Part shown: piece by piece, positions 11,852 to 24,168 of the stretch | Layout of the letters: every line of letters starts with the position of its first letter | Position numbering within the stretch: the stretch's first letter is position 1 | Assembly (NCBI GenBank): GCA_028023455.1 | Contig: JAQFVV010006255.1 | Coordinates: 558,001-622,000, forward strand | DNA: 64,000 bases | Direction: 5' to 3' | Source of the DNA: Epiperipatus broadwayi | Taxonomy: Eukaryota; Onychophora; Udeonychophora; Euonychophora; Peripatidae | Translations under genes and position numbers: made by a program | Notes under the pieces: generated by a model | The model's input: the letters and a program-made list of their open reading frames with translations, nothing else | The model's database searches: none | What the model was told of the DNA's origin: nothing

Positions 11852-12395
11852 GTTATGAAAAGAAACTACTCTTTATACATGCACTATAGAATTGGCACAC
11901 CCTTGCCCATCAATAAATATTTTAAAATTGGGATCATAATATATTTCAGCCCTAATTTATGCATTGTAATACAAGATGTTTTGAGCATAGGTGAAGCACC
12001 TATACTTTTAAAATATTTATTGATGGGGTAATACGTATCAAATCTATAGCACAGGTGTAAAAAATATTTTTCTTCCACAATATAAAATTCATTGTATATA
12101 TTAACTATTCATATATTCAAACTAATAAGTTTCAGTACTGCATTTAGTTAAAAATGATTTTTTTCCCCCTGTAATATATAAACTTGCGTGAGTAATTTGT
12201 CAATTTAAAAATCATATTCGTAATAGACTCATGCCCTAAATTAGGCATAGTCAATAAAAATTGGTTTATTTAAATAATAAGCTCTGAGCATAGATGGATT
12301 ACCTATATATTTGAAACATTTATTGAGAGAGAGTGCATGTCAATTTCATTGTGCATATGTGAAAACTAGTTTCTTTTCACAATACTACATGCATA
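11306..12395. repeat. Self-nested palindromic (foldback/MITE) element
   Basis: Outer arms: 11310-11455 (ATTATAAAAA..., ATGCACCATGGAATTGATAT, TCTATGCTTAGAGCTTGTT, AATAAACCAATTTTTATTGA, CCTAAATTAGGGC) pair with the complement of 12228-12390 (GCCCTAAATTAGGC, TCAATAAAAATTGGTTTATT, GCTCTGAGCATAGATGGAT, CAATTTCATTGTGCATATG). Inside lies a second, closer palindrome of the same family: 11850-11930 (TGCACTATAGAATTGGCAC, CATCAATAAATATTTTAAAA) pairs with the complement of 12005-12090. This looks like one copy inserted into another. No coding capacity, so the mobilising enzyme must act in trans. Confidence 0.75.
11813..11848. repeat. (AT)n/(GT)n microsatellite
   Basis: ATATATAT followed by about 14 GT units, inside the palindromic element. 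Confidence 0.9.
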
Positions 12396-12429
12396 TAAAA
12401 ATCACTATACTAATTCATCATTTTCAACC

Positions 12430-13310
12430 ATTATCAATCCACTGCAAAATGAAGATCTCTCCAAGTTTAATCCATCTTCTCCAATCTCTAGCCTCTCTTC
12501 TCCATATCATCCCTACACACTTCCATATTTCATCTATTCATCTCTTGTGTGGTCTCTTTCTAGATAATTTACACTCTCTTGGAATCCATTTTAAGATTTC
12601 AACTGCTTATCTGTTATCATGTCTTCTAGCAATATGTCCAGCCCAACTTCACTTCAGTCTCTTAATTCTTTTAATGATGTCACTAACACCTGTTGGTTCC
12701 CTCACCCATGTGTTTTATTTCTCATTCTCTTCTTGTTATCCCTAACACGCATCTCTCCATACTTCTGAGTGATCTGAAGTCTCTGTATTACTCTTCTGTT
12801 AAGTGACCAAATCTCAGAATCATAAGTAAGAACTGGCAAAACACATTTTTTTTCAGACACATAGGCATATTTTCTTTAATATTGTTATTTCTACCAAAAA
12901 CAATCCAACCACATTTAATTCTATGAATAATTTTATCAATTATGTTTCCATATGTAATAATAATCTGACCACAGTATTTGCAGTTGTAAGCTTCTTCTAA
13001 TTTATCATTTTCAATCTCTATTTTGGTCTTTTGAAAAAATCTATTGAACATTACTTTAGTCTTTTTAATGTTTATCTTTAGTCCTACTTTTTTACTTTCA
13101 TCTGATAACTCTTGCAACATTTCCTCTAAACCATTATTTGCAAAAACAACTACATTATCTGCAAAATCTAGATGACTTAAATAATCTCATTTGCATTTAT
13201 TGTTTTAGCTTCCCATTTTAATTCACAAAATACTTCTTGCAGTTACTGCTGTAATTAGCTTATATAGTCATATAGGTCTGAACTAAGTTCAGTACCCATA
13301 CATTTTGATG
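12430..13310 (-). pseudogene. Non-LTR retrotransposon, RTE-like reverse transcriptase C-terminal relic
   Basis: Minus-strand 13120-12788 gives MLQELSDESKKVGLKINIKK, then TKVMFNRFF, EIENDKLEEAYNCKYCGQII, IIHRIKCGWIVFGRNNNIKE and PMCLKKNVFCQFLLMILRFG. This is the block after the RT catalytic site in RTE/BovB-type elements (GLKIN..KTK.M, then W..FG..., MCLKK.VF...L...L.YG). Further down, 12780-12440 continues in broken frames with VRDNKKRMRN and RDHTRDE-like remains of the conserved C-terminal arginine-rich block. The upstream catalytic ADDxV (about 13170-13130) reads DFADNVVV-like. Stops and frame changes show it is dead. 5' parts are missing; 13310-13420 is unrecognised. Confidence 0.75.
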
Positions 13311-13419
13311 TCTTTGGTTCTTTAATAACCATAGCCACCACTATCTTAATACGCAGGATTGGTTTTAAGCCAATAAACATCATATGATCACCATTTCTTA
13401 TGCTTGCTCTTAACTATTA

Positions 13420-13707
13420 TTAAAACAGGCAAAACTCTATATGTATTGCCATTCAGTGCAAGCCAGAGTGGATTCCAGAAGGCTTGTGCAAAAAATGCCC
13501 ATCTAGTGCCTACTCATCCTAAGATCTAGGTGCAGTGCTCTTAGATCCAAGGTTCCTCACTGACGAAAGCCACAAGCCAGAAACTAGTCAGGGGATATTG
13601 GATGAGTAGGCACTAGATGGGGATTTATGCACAAGCCTTCTGATATCCATTGATTACTCTGGTTTACGCTGAGTGGCAATAGGTATAGAGAGTTTTGCCT
13701 GTTTTAA
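13420..13707. mobile_element. Foldback element (FB2) with TTAA edges and central hammerhead-like core
   Basis: Left arm from 13420 (TTAAAACAGGCAAAACTC..., TGCCATTCAGTGCAAGCC, GAGT...) pairs with right arm ending 13707 (...ACTCTGGTTTACGCTGAGTG, GCAATAGGTATAGAGAGTTT, TGCCTGTTTTAA). Inner arms also pair: GGCTTGTGCA, CATCTAGTGCCTACTCATCC and their complements. Both ends abut TTAA, suggesting but not proving a TTAA target-site duplication of the piggyBac type. The central spacer holds the hammerhead-like core at 13545-13605. A diverged copy lies at 39774-40110. No protein is encoded. Confidence 0.75.
13545..13605 (+). ncRNA. Hammerhead-ribozyme-like core in FB2 (copy 1)
   Basis: Core CTGACGA (13560-13566) is followed by AAGCCACAAGCCA and GAAAC (13580-13584), then TA and GTC (13587-13589). 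This is the order of a type I hammerhead: CUGANGA, helix II, GAAA, a minimal 2-bp helix III (AC/GU around UA) and the GUC cleavage triplet. Helix I can form between TTCCTC upstream and GGGGA downstream. Helix II is weak (AGC/GCC). The second FB2 copy keeps every core base, has a better helix II and differs at position 7, which is free to vary. Catalysis has not been shown. Confidence 0.5.
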
Positions 13708-16540
13708 ATAAACTCATAAAGTAATTTTTAAAGTATAAGTTATTCTTAAGATAGTATAATGGAAAGATATAATTATATGTTAATGTAATTGTTACACATA
13801 CTTATTAGATTAAGTTATCAATAAAATAAACACTCAAATAAGTTTTAAATACTTAAACCAGTTTTTAAAATGTTTCAGTGACTTTGAGTAATGTAATTAA
13901 TTATTTTACAGTTTATTTTAAAATTATAATTCTAAATATTAGTTTGATAATAGTCAAACCTTTTATAAATCCTAATAATTAGTGCTTATTTCTAAATTTT
14001 TTTCTTAAATATTTTTAGTGTGTGAGTATGCATTTAGTCAATTTCAATTTAAAGTACTTCCTGGTTTAAAATAATAAATATTCAAAGATAACTGAATGTT
14101 TTTATCTTATTAGATTTTTCTGTTGAAAAATACTTAATATTGTAAATACTAAGTTAATGTTCTGAGAATATTTTAAATGGAAAACATATTTAAATAAATG
14201 TATTCTTTATTAATCTAATAATTTTTATCTTATTAAATAATTTGATGAATAATAATTATTTGTAAAAAATGATGTAATCATTGTATTGTCTAGCATTTTC
14301 CAGACAATAATAATTAAAAAGTTTATTTTTAGCTGATTTGATCTTTCAAATTAATTCGGTTGCATATATTAATTAATAATTGTTCTTGAAGTGAAGTGGT
14401 AATACAGTAAATCATGTGATAGTTATTAGTTATATGATTTAATGTATTTAAGCTTTAACCACTTTACTTTGAGGATACTTTATCACACTTTATCATTTTC
14501 TTCATTGCTTCATCAGAGTAATATTTTTTTATAATTATTATTATTTTGTCAGTGTAAGTTACCATGCAGTTCTAGAATAATCATTTCTTTCAGCCTTTAG
14601 TTTTAACTCCTCTATTATACTTTAGTTTCACCATTGCTACATCATAGGAAGCTCTGATGACATGTAAACTCCAAAAATGATATGTTGTCAATGTTATATG
14701 CAACAGAAAATGTATACAAACGGTATCATTGTGTTGCTAGAACTGTTATTAATTTTTAATTTTCTTGTTTAAAACATACTTAAATATCTTATAAAGTAAG
14801 AATTTTATTATGGAATATCAGAACTTTTATATTACTTTTTATGATTTTGCATTAATTTAAAAGGAAATTATATGTGTTATTCTCCGAGAAATAATAGACA
14901 GTATTCTTTGAAATTCTAAATTGTGCTGTTATTTATAAATGTTCTCATTATTATCAAATTAGAACTGTTAGCTGAGCTTGTAGATGTTATAAATGGTAAA
15001 TTAGCTATGAAATAATAGTTGTAAATATATAAATGTTTACTTGAAACAAACTGTTTAATTGTGTGGCTACGTATTTTGAAATAATATTCATAAAATTTAT
15101 TATTGCATTATATTATTATCTGAAAGAAATGAAATGCTTGTTTCACCATTTGGAAAGATAGATATATGATATATTCTAGCCATTATGAATATTTTCTTGC
15201 TATGAAAATAGTTATGAATGGACAAGCATCATTTTTATGTACTTTATTATGAATAATATCTATGTTACTTGTATGGAAATATTTGCTTTATTTTAGTAAA
15301 AGAAATAAAATAATTATGCTTAAATATTTTATCTATCTTTTAAGATAAAATATGATGTAAAATCAACTTGGTGCTTACTTGAATTTACATATTGCTAATA
15401 AAAGACTGTTATATTCAATAGATATACTTTACTGTTTTTGAGAATATTTATTGTCAAAAAAATATAAAAATATTAATTATTATGTGCCTACTACAACTTG
15501 TTCTTTATTTTATAATATATAATTTGTTAAAAGGATTTCATGCTCATAACAAAAATTTATTTATTGCTCAACAACATTTTATATTACTTTATATTGTTTA
15601 AATAGAAGTGCTATAAGTTATATTTCTAAAGAAAATAATATCATTTATTTACATATTATTTAATATGACAATGCTTATTATTATTTATTTCACTGTTGTA
15701 TAATTAAATTGATTTAAGATAAATTAATTTTCTTATTGTCACATTATTAAATAAATACTTCATTATTACTTGAATGACTTTTCAGGAGTGTCAGCATTTA
15801 TTCTACATACCTTAAATTTTAACTGCTTGTTTGCTAATATTTAATATTTAAAATTGTCCAGATATTCTGCTGCAATCTTTAGTATGTTCAAGGATACTCT
15901 ATTAGAACTGTTATGCTGTCAGATAGTATGGTAGACTAAGATTAAAGGATGATTAATCTATTAATTAATAAAACAGTATAAATATTTAGTTTGCAGATTT
16001 ATTCATGTATGCATTATGTCCATGATTTTTTTCTATGCATTATTTAAACATGATTTTAATATGTTTCTCGTTAGTTCTCAAAATATTACTATTATTGGAA
16101 ATATTTTTACAGTGTGGCATATTAGTCCCATATGGAATTATTTAGAATATGGATAAATGAATGAAAGAATTCATGAAGTAGATGCATATTTAGCCACAAA
16201 TTTAAATATCTAGCTATGTTTTGTTATTATTGCTATATTTTATTAGTTTTGCACATCATTTATTTGTTGTCATTATGTGATATAGTAGTGTTATTTCTAT
16301 TTTTCAGATTGTTTTGGTCATGCCAGTGAGCTTTTGTATATATTAAGTGATATTTAGCATAGAATGCTATATTTAGGCAACCCTTTTTTGATGGTTTAGT
16401 CTTGTATTTTTTAAGATTAGAGACAAAGGCCTAATTATTTATTGCACTCTTTCATAAATGTTTATTATAAATTTATTTCATCATTTTATTTTTGCCTTTC
16501 TTTAAAATCCCTTGGTGTTTATCTCAGTGAGATTTTATTA
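13708..16540. other. Long AT-rich stretch with no recognisable feature
   Basis: About 2.8 kb of A/T-rich DNA with scattered short runs. No coding block, repeat arm or RNA structure was recognised in either strand. Confidence 0.5.
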
Positions 16541-16544
16541 AAGT

Positions 16545-16700
16545 CATGTGTAATATCAACCATGTCTTTATTTTTGCTCTTGAAATATTATAAATTCATG
16601 TGTAATGCCAATCATGTCTTTATTCTGGCTTTTTGAAATATTTTGAAGATAATTTGTGATGCCAACCATACTTTTATTTGTGCTCTTGATAAGATCAGAG
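16545..16700. repeat. Short tandem repeat, ~52-bp unit, three copies
   Basis: Units start near 16545, 16598 and 16650, each reading close to TGTGTAATGCCAACCATGTC followed by TTTATT.TGCTCTTGAAATA. Units are diverged; no coding role seen. Confidence 0.7.
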
Positions 16701-16854
16701 TATTTTTGATGTATCAATAATGTTGGTATGCCTAATTTGCATATTTGATGTGATTTTAAAACCTCTTAAATTTAATTATTTATCTGACTCTAAAATTTAT
16801 ACATTTTTCAAAGTCATCATATTATAATGCTGATATGATTTATATTTAATATAT

Positions 16855-16930
16855 AATGGATTCAAACTCAGACTTTCACATGACCCTCAGCTCTCCAATC
16901 TCATATTGCTGGCCCACCTGATCATATATA
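16855..16930 (+). repeat. FB1 foldback fragment (terminal part only)
   Basis: GGATTCAAACTCAGACTTTC, AC.TGACCCTCAGCTCTCCAA and TCTCATATTGCTGG match the terminal block of the FB1 family; the rest of the arm is missing. Confidence 0.55.
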
Positions 16931-17624
16931 TTTATTAAAACTATTAAATACATTTCCTACAAGGACATATGCAATTGAAAGTGAGATTATTAAAATATGA
17001 GAGCTTTATAAATTTATAGGAAATCATATCAACATTATTTATTTATTTATTTTCATCACTTCCAATTGCAATTTATAATTTTAATTTAAACTTGGATAAT
17101 TGTAAGTTCTAATTTATTAAAGTAATTTAATGATTATATTTGTCATGCTTATTAATGTCAATGAGTATTGTTTTAATTATTAATTTTAGAATTTGTATCT
17201 CTATTATCATCATCTGCATTCTTAGAAATCCACAAAACACACATATTTTTTTTATTCTGCTATAAGAGCACAAGTAGAATATGATAAAAGTCACTTTATT
17301 AAATTTTATATTATTGTCATTAAGATAATATCCATAGTTTTGATTGAAGATTAGAAAAGAACAGGTTGTGTGATATTTGAGTAGCAACAACATTGTTCCT
17401 ACTCATAGTATCACGAATGTAATCCTAGTATGCTATAATTATGTTTTTATAAGAGTTTCATAATTTAAAATATCACAGTTATTTATTGTATTAAGATATT
17501 ATTTCAAAGATTGGATCATATCTTATTATTATTATTAATATTTCTAGGATCACATTCATTGCTGGTATATGTAAGTCAAAGAATAAGATTATATTTACTT
17601 ATTAAAGAGTTTATTATTGCAAGA
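16931..17624. other. AT-rich stretch with no recognisable feature
   Basis: No repeat, coding or RNA signal recognised. Confidence 0.5.
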
Positions 17625-17835
17625 ACCCTGAGATCTGATTTTCTTAAGAAAAAATTATTTTGCTGAGATCGGAATTATTTTAAGAATTATTTTGCCTGAG
17701 ATTGGAATTGTTTTAGAAAGAACTATTTGCTTGATTATGAGATCTGAATTTATTTAAAAAAGAATTATTTTGCTTGAGATTTGAATTATTTAAGAAAGAT
17801 TTATTTTGATAAAGAAATCTGACTTGTATAAAATA
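17625..17835. repeat. Diverged tandem repeat, ~40-55-bp unit, four copies
   Basis: Repeating pattern GAGAT(C/T)(G/T)GAATT.TTTTAAGAA followed by AGAATTATTTTGCTTGAGAT, with units near 17630, 17665, 17715 and 17765. Diverged and noncoding. Confidence 0.6.
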
Positions 17836-18529
17836 TTTATTCTGATTTATAATATTTGGATTTAACCTAATTTTATGTAAGCTTTGCTGCATTATATAAG
17901 ATTTTCTTAGAGAGAGTATCAGAACCCTCTCCTTTTTTGATTGCATGTTTATTTATTCTTTTTAAAGCAGCACCAGAGCTAACCCACCATAAGGTTATTT
18001 TGAGAAGATAATCATTGCATTCTATAGTGCATATTGAAGCAGTCGGATCTGAGTTCGATCCTAGCTTCATGACATCTAGCCATAAGTCCACTTCAAACCC
18101 TAGTACTAACCTTAAATTTCTGATGCAATGGGGCTTTATACTTTCAATCCACGCTAATTTCCATAAAGAAAAACTTATTTATAAATGTGTATTAAAATTA
18201 ATTCATTTGAGTTTAAATTAATCAATGCTATTAATAAATTCATGATAAAATTATTCATGAATTTATATATATTACAAAGGCATGGATTGTGCGTATATAT
18301 TTATAAATATTTAAATATATATAATTGTTCGAAAGTTTCATTGCATCGGGAATGTTTTGATTTTCTTTAAATAATTTGTTAAAATTTTTAATGATTAAAA
18401 GCTACATTCTTTCAATAAGCTTTCAGATTTTCTCTTTCCAAAACAATGGTTAAAGTTTTATTAATTAGAAAAAAAGATAAGTATTTAAAATGTAATGATT
18501 TCCTAATTAAAATCATTTTCTGATTTTAA

Positions 18530-18559
18530 GAATTCATTTTCTAATTAGAAAATGAATTC
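18530..18559. repeat. Perfect 30-bp palindrome
   Basis: GAATTCATTTTCTAA followed at once by its exact complement, with no spacer. Small; may be chance in AT-rich DNA or the centre of an eroded foldback. Confidence 0.85.
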
Positions 18560-18589
18560 AAGTTAATGAGTTTGAAAGCCTTATCGAAG

Positions 18590-20110
18590 GAATGTATCTT
18601 AAAACAACTAGTAAATTTTGTAACATTGATAATGAAAGAAGCACTAGCCTGAAGGCATCAGATACAATATATATAGCTCTGAAAGTTTGGAGAGAAAGAA
18701 GCCATCTTTGTTGTAGAGAAGTTCCAGTAAACTTGATGCGTTTAAAAATCATAAATTCAAATAGTGTTTCGATCATGATGAAGGGCTAAAATGTCAGGAA
18801 TCTGGTTACTGTGCCTAGAGTTCCCTGACAATCTTCAATGAAGCTGCTAAATTCTTTCCAGACAAATCATGCTGCCAAAATCAAATAAAATGCTGTTCAA
18901 GTAATCGACCAAATGCGTGCCTACGTTATACCAACCCGGATGTGTAAACTAAGGAACCAGCCCTGGAAGAAATGGGTAATATATTTCCATAATGAACCTT
19001 AAACTTTCTGGCCAGTTTCCGAACTTTACTTTACACTCCCTTTAAGAGCTCTTTTCATTCTATAAATGTAATACTCTATGTAAACCCTTTTATTTATGCT
19101 ATTTTAAATTATATAAATTCTCTCAATCTCTAGTCTTTAAATTTAACTTTCCTTTCTTATGGTGGTGGTTCATTTATTATATTATATATATATATATTTG
19201 TGTGATTTACTAATATTGTTTATTTTTAATTATATGCCAGTAATCCTTCAACTCAATAAACTCCTTTGTTCTATTTGCCTTACACAGATAATATAATATT
19301 AATTCTAATAGTAATTTTCGCCCATTAGAACTAGATTTATACCGTTCTATCAATTATCGAGTCGAAAGAAATTATTAAATATTTGCTATTTTTATAATTG
19401 GCTAATAACAAATTATTAGCTCCATTTCTAATCTATGCCCTCGCTATTTTCTCGTGTTTACCAATATGTATATATTCATATATATATAATGTTAAAATGT
19501 TTTTGCAAAAGGGCCGATAAAGGAATCAAATATATTCTAATTCAAATTTTAGTTACTTGCTATTTAGATTCATGAAGGGCACAATATTTGGGGCATGATT
19601 AATATAATTTTATAATGCGTTAAAATAGTTTTAGTTAAAAGCTCATTTGACTTTAATTAATTTGATCAAGTCATCACGTAGAGCATTCTATAATTAGGTT
19701 TTATTTTTCAAGCGATGACTATCAAGTCATCATTTTTGAACATTGCTGATGTAGGGCAATCTTTCCACTCCAAGGCTTGTCATTGGTAATATTACTGATA
19801 TTTTAAATTATCGAGGAAGAAAGCACTTCCTCCCCTGCTTATATTATATTCGGAACACCAAAGGTTTGTAGTTATGACTCGGCCTGGCTTTCTCCATGTT
19901 CCACATCTTAAAGGGCAGTAAGACTTGTCAAATGCAAGCTGCCATACTACTTAAACCACTGACCAGTGATTATCTTTCATGTTTACTATATAGCTCATAA
20001 TTCGTCAGCACCATTACCCCTCTGTTCCAGTAAAGCCCGTTCTGATGCTCGTAATTCATGATGAGGTGATTTCAATTAAAGTCGAACAAATTCTCAGTTA
20101 TATTTAATTA
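18590..20110. other. Less AT-rich island, unidentified
   Basis: Base composition is visibly more balanced than its surroundings, particularly 18640-18990 and 19730-20060. No intact frame, known protein motif, terminal repeat or tRNA-like box could be supported. It could be the relic of a mobile element or a conserved noncoding or exon-proximal region; nothing here decides between these. Confidence 0.4.
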
Positions 20111-21485
20111 AATAAGTTTTCTAATAAAAAGATTAAAGTTATGCCCTAAATATGTAACTTGCTCTTCATGAATGGATTTGCAAATGTGAAAATAAATCTC
20201 ACATTCTGTCGTAATAAAATTAGAATAATAATTTCCATCACCACTGATACCTTTATCTGCCTTTATTTTCTTGTTGGGAGCATAGACATATAGACTTTCA
20301 AATATTGTGTAATACTCATTGGCATATAATAAGGACTGCCACTCTTATTATAATTATAAGCTCTGTTAAAGGCTAGAGGTGATTAATATAATCTCATTTA
20401 AAATTCAAACAAAACTATTACTATTATTATTAAATATTTTATAAACACACTTGGTTCCTTATTTCTTAATTCTCTTATTCATAATTATTTTAATGTTAAT
20501 GCTCGCTGTCTGTGTTGGCAACCCAAACATATACATATGACTCGATTTAAAATTATCTTAGTTAATTTTTTATTCAATATTAGTGTCAGTTCAGGGGTCT
20601 CTAATCCTCACCAACCGTTGAGCTAGTTTCTTGGTGCATAGCACTGTGCCGTCGATTTAGATTTCTACTAATCTGAGCTGGTGAGTTGGGTTTGAATTCA
20701 GTTTGGTTCAGCTGAGTTTGGATCCGACTTGCAGTTTAGGTAGTGGATGTTTTTCGACCGGTACAATATATATGTCACAGTCTAGGTCTTACTTTTAAAT
20801 CAAACAAAATATTTACTATGTTGCAGATTGGTGTTTCTTCATCAAAATTCAAATACAGTTTTTTTTAGAAATAAACTCTCTTTATTAAGTCTCCTTTTTA
20901 TAACATTTCTTTTTTTTTAATTTACTGTCTTTAGTCATTAATGTTGATATAAGGCAATGACTTGTAATGATGGAATTGTGTACTTAGACTTTTATAATTT
21001 TATCTTTTAATTATCTTCACAGTAATTTTGGCTCTTTTCTTTGAAATCAAGCAAATCAAATATATAATCCATGCAAAACTCTTAGTTACACTCTTTTACT
21101 AAGCAAAACAATAAATAATAAATTGCTTTACAATTGAATTTGGAACAAAAAAAAATTAGCAAATAATTGTTTATTTGGACATTCTAATTATGAATCTTCA
21201 CTCCATACAAATGTAAAAGAAGCTGTAGACATAATCTAAAAAGGACCTGTCTCATAAAATGTCTTGGTCGTCATGTCAAAAAGATTTTTGATTTAAGTAA
21301 TATAAAAAAAATTAATATTAGTAATAGCAATAATGAAATTGGCGTAGAATCTAATAGCATCAATTAAGCTAAATTTAATTCCAATTCTTAGAAAAGTTAT
21401 TCCAGTTAAAATGTTATGATCAAAAAATAATTTTATTTGTATAATTTGCTTGAATTATTAGAACAGTTAGTAAATAAACTATTTG
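20111..21485. other. AT-rich stretch; possible lone transposon end at 20591
   Basis: CAGGGGTCTCTAATCCTC (20591-20608) resembles a hAT terminal repeat, but no matching inverted end was found. 20600-20760 is more GC-rich and unidentified. The rest is featureless. Confidence 0.3.
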
Positions 21486-21489
21486 TATT

Positions 21490-21560
21490 CATCTAGGGTG
21501 GATTGTATCAACGTTGTGGTAGGCTTTAAATCCAAATGTAACAATATATCTGAGATTACT
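21490..21560 (+). repeat. Dispersed repeat shared with 31605-31685
   Basis: CTAG.GTGGATTGT..CAA.GTTG, then AAATC.AAATGTAACAAT, occurs at both sites in the same orientation. Too short and diverged to classify; a SINE tail is possible. Confidence 0.45.
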
Positions 21561-23061
21561 TTATTATGTGATACTTAAAATAACATCATAAGCCAGTACA
21601 ATATAAGAAATGCTAAAAGATTACCTTTTTTCTTTTAGCAATCCAAAATATTTCAAAAATTCTTTAGAATAATACCTATAGTGAGTTTTGCCTGTTTTTA
21701 TATTTACTATGCTTTATTAATTAGATGACTTGAATCCTACAGAGCTTTCTTCGTAAATTCTATACTTTCAATCAAATTATTTTAATAAATTATATAAAGA
21801 TATAAATGTAATTAGTTAATTAATATTTTTAAAATGACTTTATTAATTCTTTTTTTTTAGTTTTATGCTATTCATTTTTTTTTATTTATGCCTTTAATTG
21901 AATATCTTAATTATAATAGTGATGAAATTAAAAAAAATTAAAACACCTGAGAATTCATAATACAATTATCTAAGTCATAATGATTAGAATACTTAATTAA
22001 AGTAGAGAAAACAATTTGAGTAATGAATTTAAGTTATTGGTTTTATTTAAAATTGATTTATAAACTAATTAAGAATAATATCTTAAATGGTTAATATTTT
22101 TTGATAATTTTTAAAATACAAATATTATGTTTAATATAACAATAACTTTTTTAAATTAAAATTATAAATAATGTAATAGAACAGTAATTTACGTGGTTTT
22201 GAATATTTTTTATAATCAAATGTTATAATGAAAATTAAATTATATTTTACAATTAATTAAAAACAATTTTTATCTACTGAATATTATTAAACTTTTAGTT
22301 CACAAATTAAAAGTCATTATTTATTTATAATGACAAAATTAAAGGCAGTTTGATTCGGATACATTAAATCATATGTTGCCAGTCTAAAACATTCTATTAT
22401 TTACAATCTTTTATATCCTTTCTTCCTATTCATCATTTTCTAAATGCATGAGAAAAAACAATTTTCCCATCATCTCCTTGGTTTTTTCAGAACTTTTTTT
22501 CTCATCGCTGGGAATATATACAATGAAAGATACTCTATGTATCTTTTTCTTTTCTAATTAGATAATCTAATCATTTCTATTTTAGAAGTTTTACTGTTTG
22601 AATAATGTCTGTGTTTATATTGCTTCAATTGTTCTTGAAGTTTATAATTTTAAGTAAAATCAAAAAGTGATTGCCTTTCAGTTTCAAAAATTAATAATTG
22701 AAAATAATTGTTAGATAAAATGAGAATTCATATCTAAAGTTATTCTATTTACGATGAAGTATTATTTATTTAATCATATGATTAATTTAAAATTTAAAAA
22801 TTATTTTTAAACTTAAAAATATTATTTTAATGAAAATATAAAATTAACTCACTAATAAGTATATAATACCAAAAAAATGATAGTAGAAGAAAAAGCATAT
22901 AAACCACAAAGATGTATGAATGCAATCATTATTACCATAAAACTGTATTGACAAGCCTAGATAGATAAACAAGTGATAAAATATTTTAAATCATGGTTAG
23001 CAATCTTTTACAGTAAGTGAGTCAAGATGTCAATCTTAATTTTTACATAGATTTTTGCATG
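21561..23061. other. AT-rich stretch with no recognisable feature
   Basis: Only homopolymer runs and short A/T tracts seen. Confidence 0.5.
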
Positions 23062-23069
23062 GTCTACAT

Positions 23070-24168
23070 CAGGGATCAGCAACCTAGGACATGCATGCCA
23101 AGTGTGGAATTCAGAAAGATTATCAACGAAATAATAAAAAATATTTTTATTACAGTGCACGCATTTTCACCATCACCTATTCACAAGTAAATGAAAACCA
23201 TGATTCTGTTTAATTTATTAAATATTTTGTACAATAAATGTACATTCAATCCTTGCTATTTTCAATAAAGAAAGAGCTAAGTGGAATGGAAATATTTTTC
23301 CCCAGGAAGGATTAATTTTGCCTGGATTTTTTTTAAAGGTCAATTGACTTTTGATATTTTTGTACTGCAACTGCTGTTTAGAGTAAATTTATATTCGGAC
23401 AGAATATTATATCAATTAATTGAATTGAAAAACTTCTATTTGTAATTATATAATAATATATTTCAAATTTTGGTGTGTTTACTTGAAAAACAAAGTTTAT
23501 AATTAGTGATAGTCAGGTTAATGCATGAACGAAGTCTGCAAATATGTAAGACTTGATAATATTGTTCGGATCTCAAAGAAGTTTTTTTTTAATGTTTATT
23601 GTGTAATTAAAGCAAATTTCTCATAGAGAAAAATTCCAAATGTTCATAGTTTAAAGAAAAGAAGAATATATGAAAAACTTCCAATTTTGAGTTGATTTTT
23701 TATATCACAAAAATGAATTTCTTTGCTAGAAAAATACTTATTTTATTTTGTTGGAGTTCATTAATCATCTTTTTAAACTAAACTATGGAAAGCTAAATGT
23801 TTTTGCCTATTCTGAATCAATGTGCATTAATCGGCAATTTTGTAAATAAGACATATTTTTTTAAGCACCAATGAGATGAATTTTCTTCATGTCAAAGGAA
23901 ATTTTAAGCATGTCTTTTGAATGCAATACAATTTAACAAAACATACTTTTCACTTATGATCCTATGTACTTTAAAATATTGACTGACAAATAATATAAGA
24001 TGTGGTTATAATGGACTTCAAAAGTATATAATATATAATTTTGAAACCCATTATAATCAATCCAATTTTGATATTATATATAGTAAGATTAGTAGAATCA
24101 TTTCAGCATGCAGAATAACATTGTAATATAGGTTCGGCATGACACTACTAAAAGGTTGCTGATCCCTA
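23070..24168. mobile_element. Decayed hAT-type DNA transposon with terminal inverted repeats
   Basis: The left end CAGGGATCAGCAACCT (23070-23085) is matched by the right end AGGTTGCTGATCCCTA (24153-24168), identical but for the last base. The subterminal GCATGCCA/GGCATGAC also agrees. Flanking octamers GTCTACAT and ATCTATTT share TCTA, in keeping with the nTCTAGAn target preference of hAT elements, but they match at only 5 of 8 positions, as expected of an old insertion. No transposase frame is readable in the 1.1-kb interior, so it is either non-autonomous or thoroughly decayed. Confidence 0.7.

Noticed and set aside
12311-12745. 144-codon plus-strand frame
   Set aside because: It is antisense to the RTE-like reverse transcriptase relic, whose minus-strand motifs are clear.
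18030-18080. B-box-like GAGTTCGATCC suggesting a tRNA or SINE
   Set aside because: No convincing A box at a suitable distance and no second copy.
20591-20608. hAT-like terminal sequence CAGGGGTCTCTAATCC
   Set aside because: No inverted partner found within several kb, so not called as an element.
23100-24150. Transposase coding sequence within the 23-kb hAT
   Set aside because: No translated frame on either strand gave a recognisable hAT motif.
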